Below are positions 62,550-62,909 of a DNA stretch of 62,909 nucleotides, piece by piece (position 1 is the stretch's first letter; every line of letters begins with the position of its first letter). Made by a program: the position numbers and the translations under genes. The stretch spans positions 1-62,909 of the forward strand of contig CAJWCP010000004.1 in the NCBI GenBank assembly GCA_913031595.1. Direction: 5' to 3'. The DNA comes from an uncultured Flavobacteriales bacterium. GTDB lineage: Bacteria; Bacteroidota; Bacteroidia; Flavobacteriales; BACL11. The notes beneath the pieces are model-generated. The model made no database searches and was not told the origin of the DNA. It was given only the letters and a program-made list of their open reading frames with translations.

Positions 62550-62909
62550 ATGAGAAAAATCCTATACATAATACTTTTATTTTCTATAAGCGCATCCTCG
62601 CAAACAACTGATTGGGCTGTGTCTTTTGGTGGTCCTGATTCAGATAAGGGTATCTCAATAGGTGTAGACTCATTAGGATTTATATATGGAAGTGGTTTTT
62701 TTAATAACCAAGCTACTTTTGGAGGTATTACCTTAACCAACTCTCCTTTAAGTCAATGGGGTAATAATAAAGAGAATTTTGTCTTCAAAATGGATTCTAC
62801 AGGTAACGTATTATGGGCAGTTGCAGGAGGAAACCTTTCTGGGGGATGTTGTGATGATAGAGCACTTGGTATGCATGTAACACCTGGAGGAGATGTGTTT
62901 ATCACAGGA
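62550..62909 (+). CDS. Secreted beta-propeller/SBBP-repeat-like protein, truncated by window end
   Basis: Open frame from ATG 62550 to window end: MRKILYIILLFSISASSQTTDWAVSFGGPDSDKGISIGVDSLGFIYGSGFFNNQATFGG...; not in ORF track because it has no stop. Confidence 0.8.
   Translation, partial: MRKILYIILLFSISASSQTTDWAVSFGGPDSDKGISIGVDSLGFIYGSGFFNNQATFGGITLTNSPLSQWGNNKENFVFKMDSTGNVLWAVAGGNLSGGCCDDRALGMHVTPGGDVFITG

Noticed and set aside
62510-62740. 76-aa minus ORF at right edge
   Set aside because: Antisense to the truncated secreted-protein gene starting at 62550, which has a signal peptide and promoter.

Overview
AT-rich chromosomal segment of a Bacteroidota genome, most likely Flavobacteriales. 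Support: TAnnTTTG-type -7 boxes, a T9SS component (PorQ), T9SS type A/B C-terminal domain cargo proteins, type B L31, SecDF fusion, and the hpf-xerC-rpsU and rpsF-rpsR-rplI neighbourhoods. The content is mainly housekeeping: translation, pyrimidine/purine synthesis, TCA enzymes, gyrB, lon, dnaX, secDF, tRNA maturation. I saw no rRNA, CRISPR array, transposase, prophage or recognisable defence island. A 5'-truncated-view tRNA-Thr(TGT) lies at the left edge and a truncated secreted-protein gene at the right edge. The ORF track misses a 54-aa PspC-domain gene (5933-6097, minus). Most interesting signals: (1) an A10 tract in dnaX, exactly at the gamma/tau boundary, with a -1-frame stop one codon later (V then TAA) and a +1-frame stop five codons later, suggesting a programmed slippage/frameshift gamma subunit; (2) a compact PspC / PspB-like / PspC three-gene module; (3) mutually exclusive hairpins in the long rpsA leader; (4) terminator hairpins whose U-tracts abut the next gene's start codon (xerC, purM); (5) a shared ATATCTTTGTA dyad at the promoters of two secreted-protein genes. 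No computation or database search was possible. Product names come from recognising protein families by eye.
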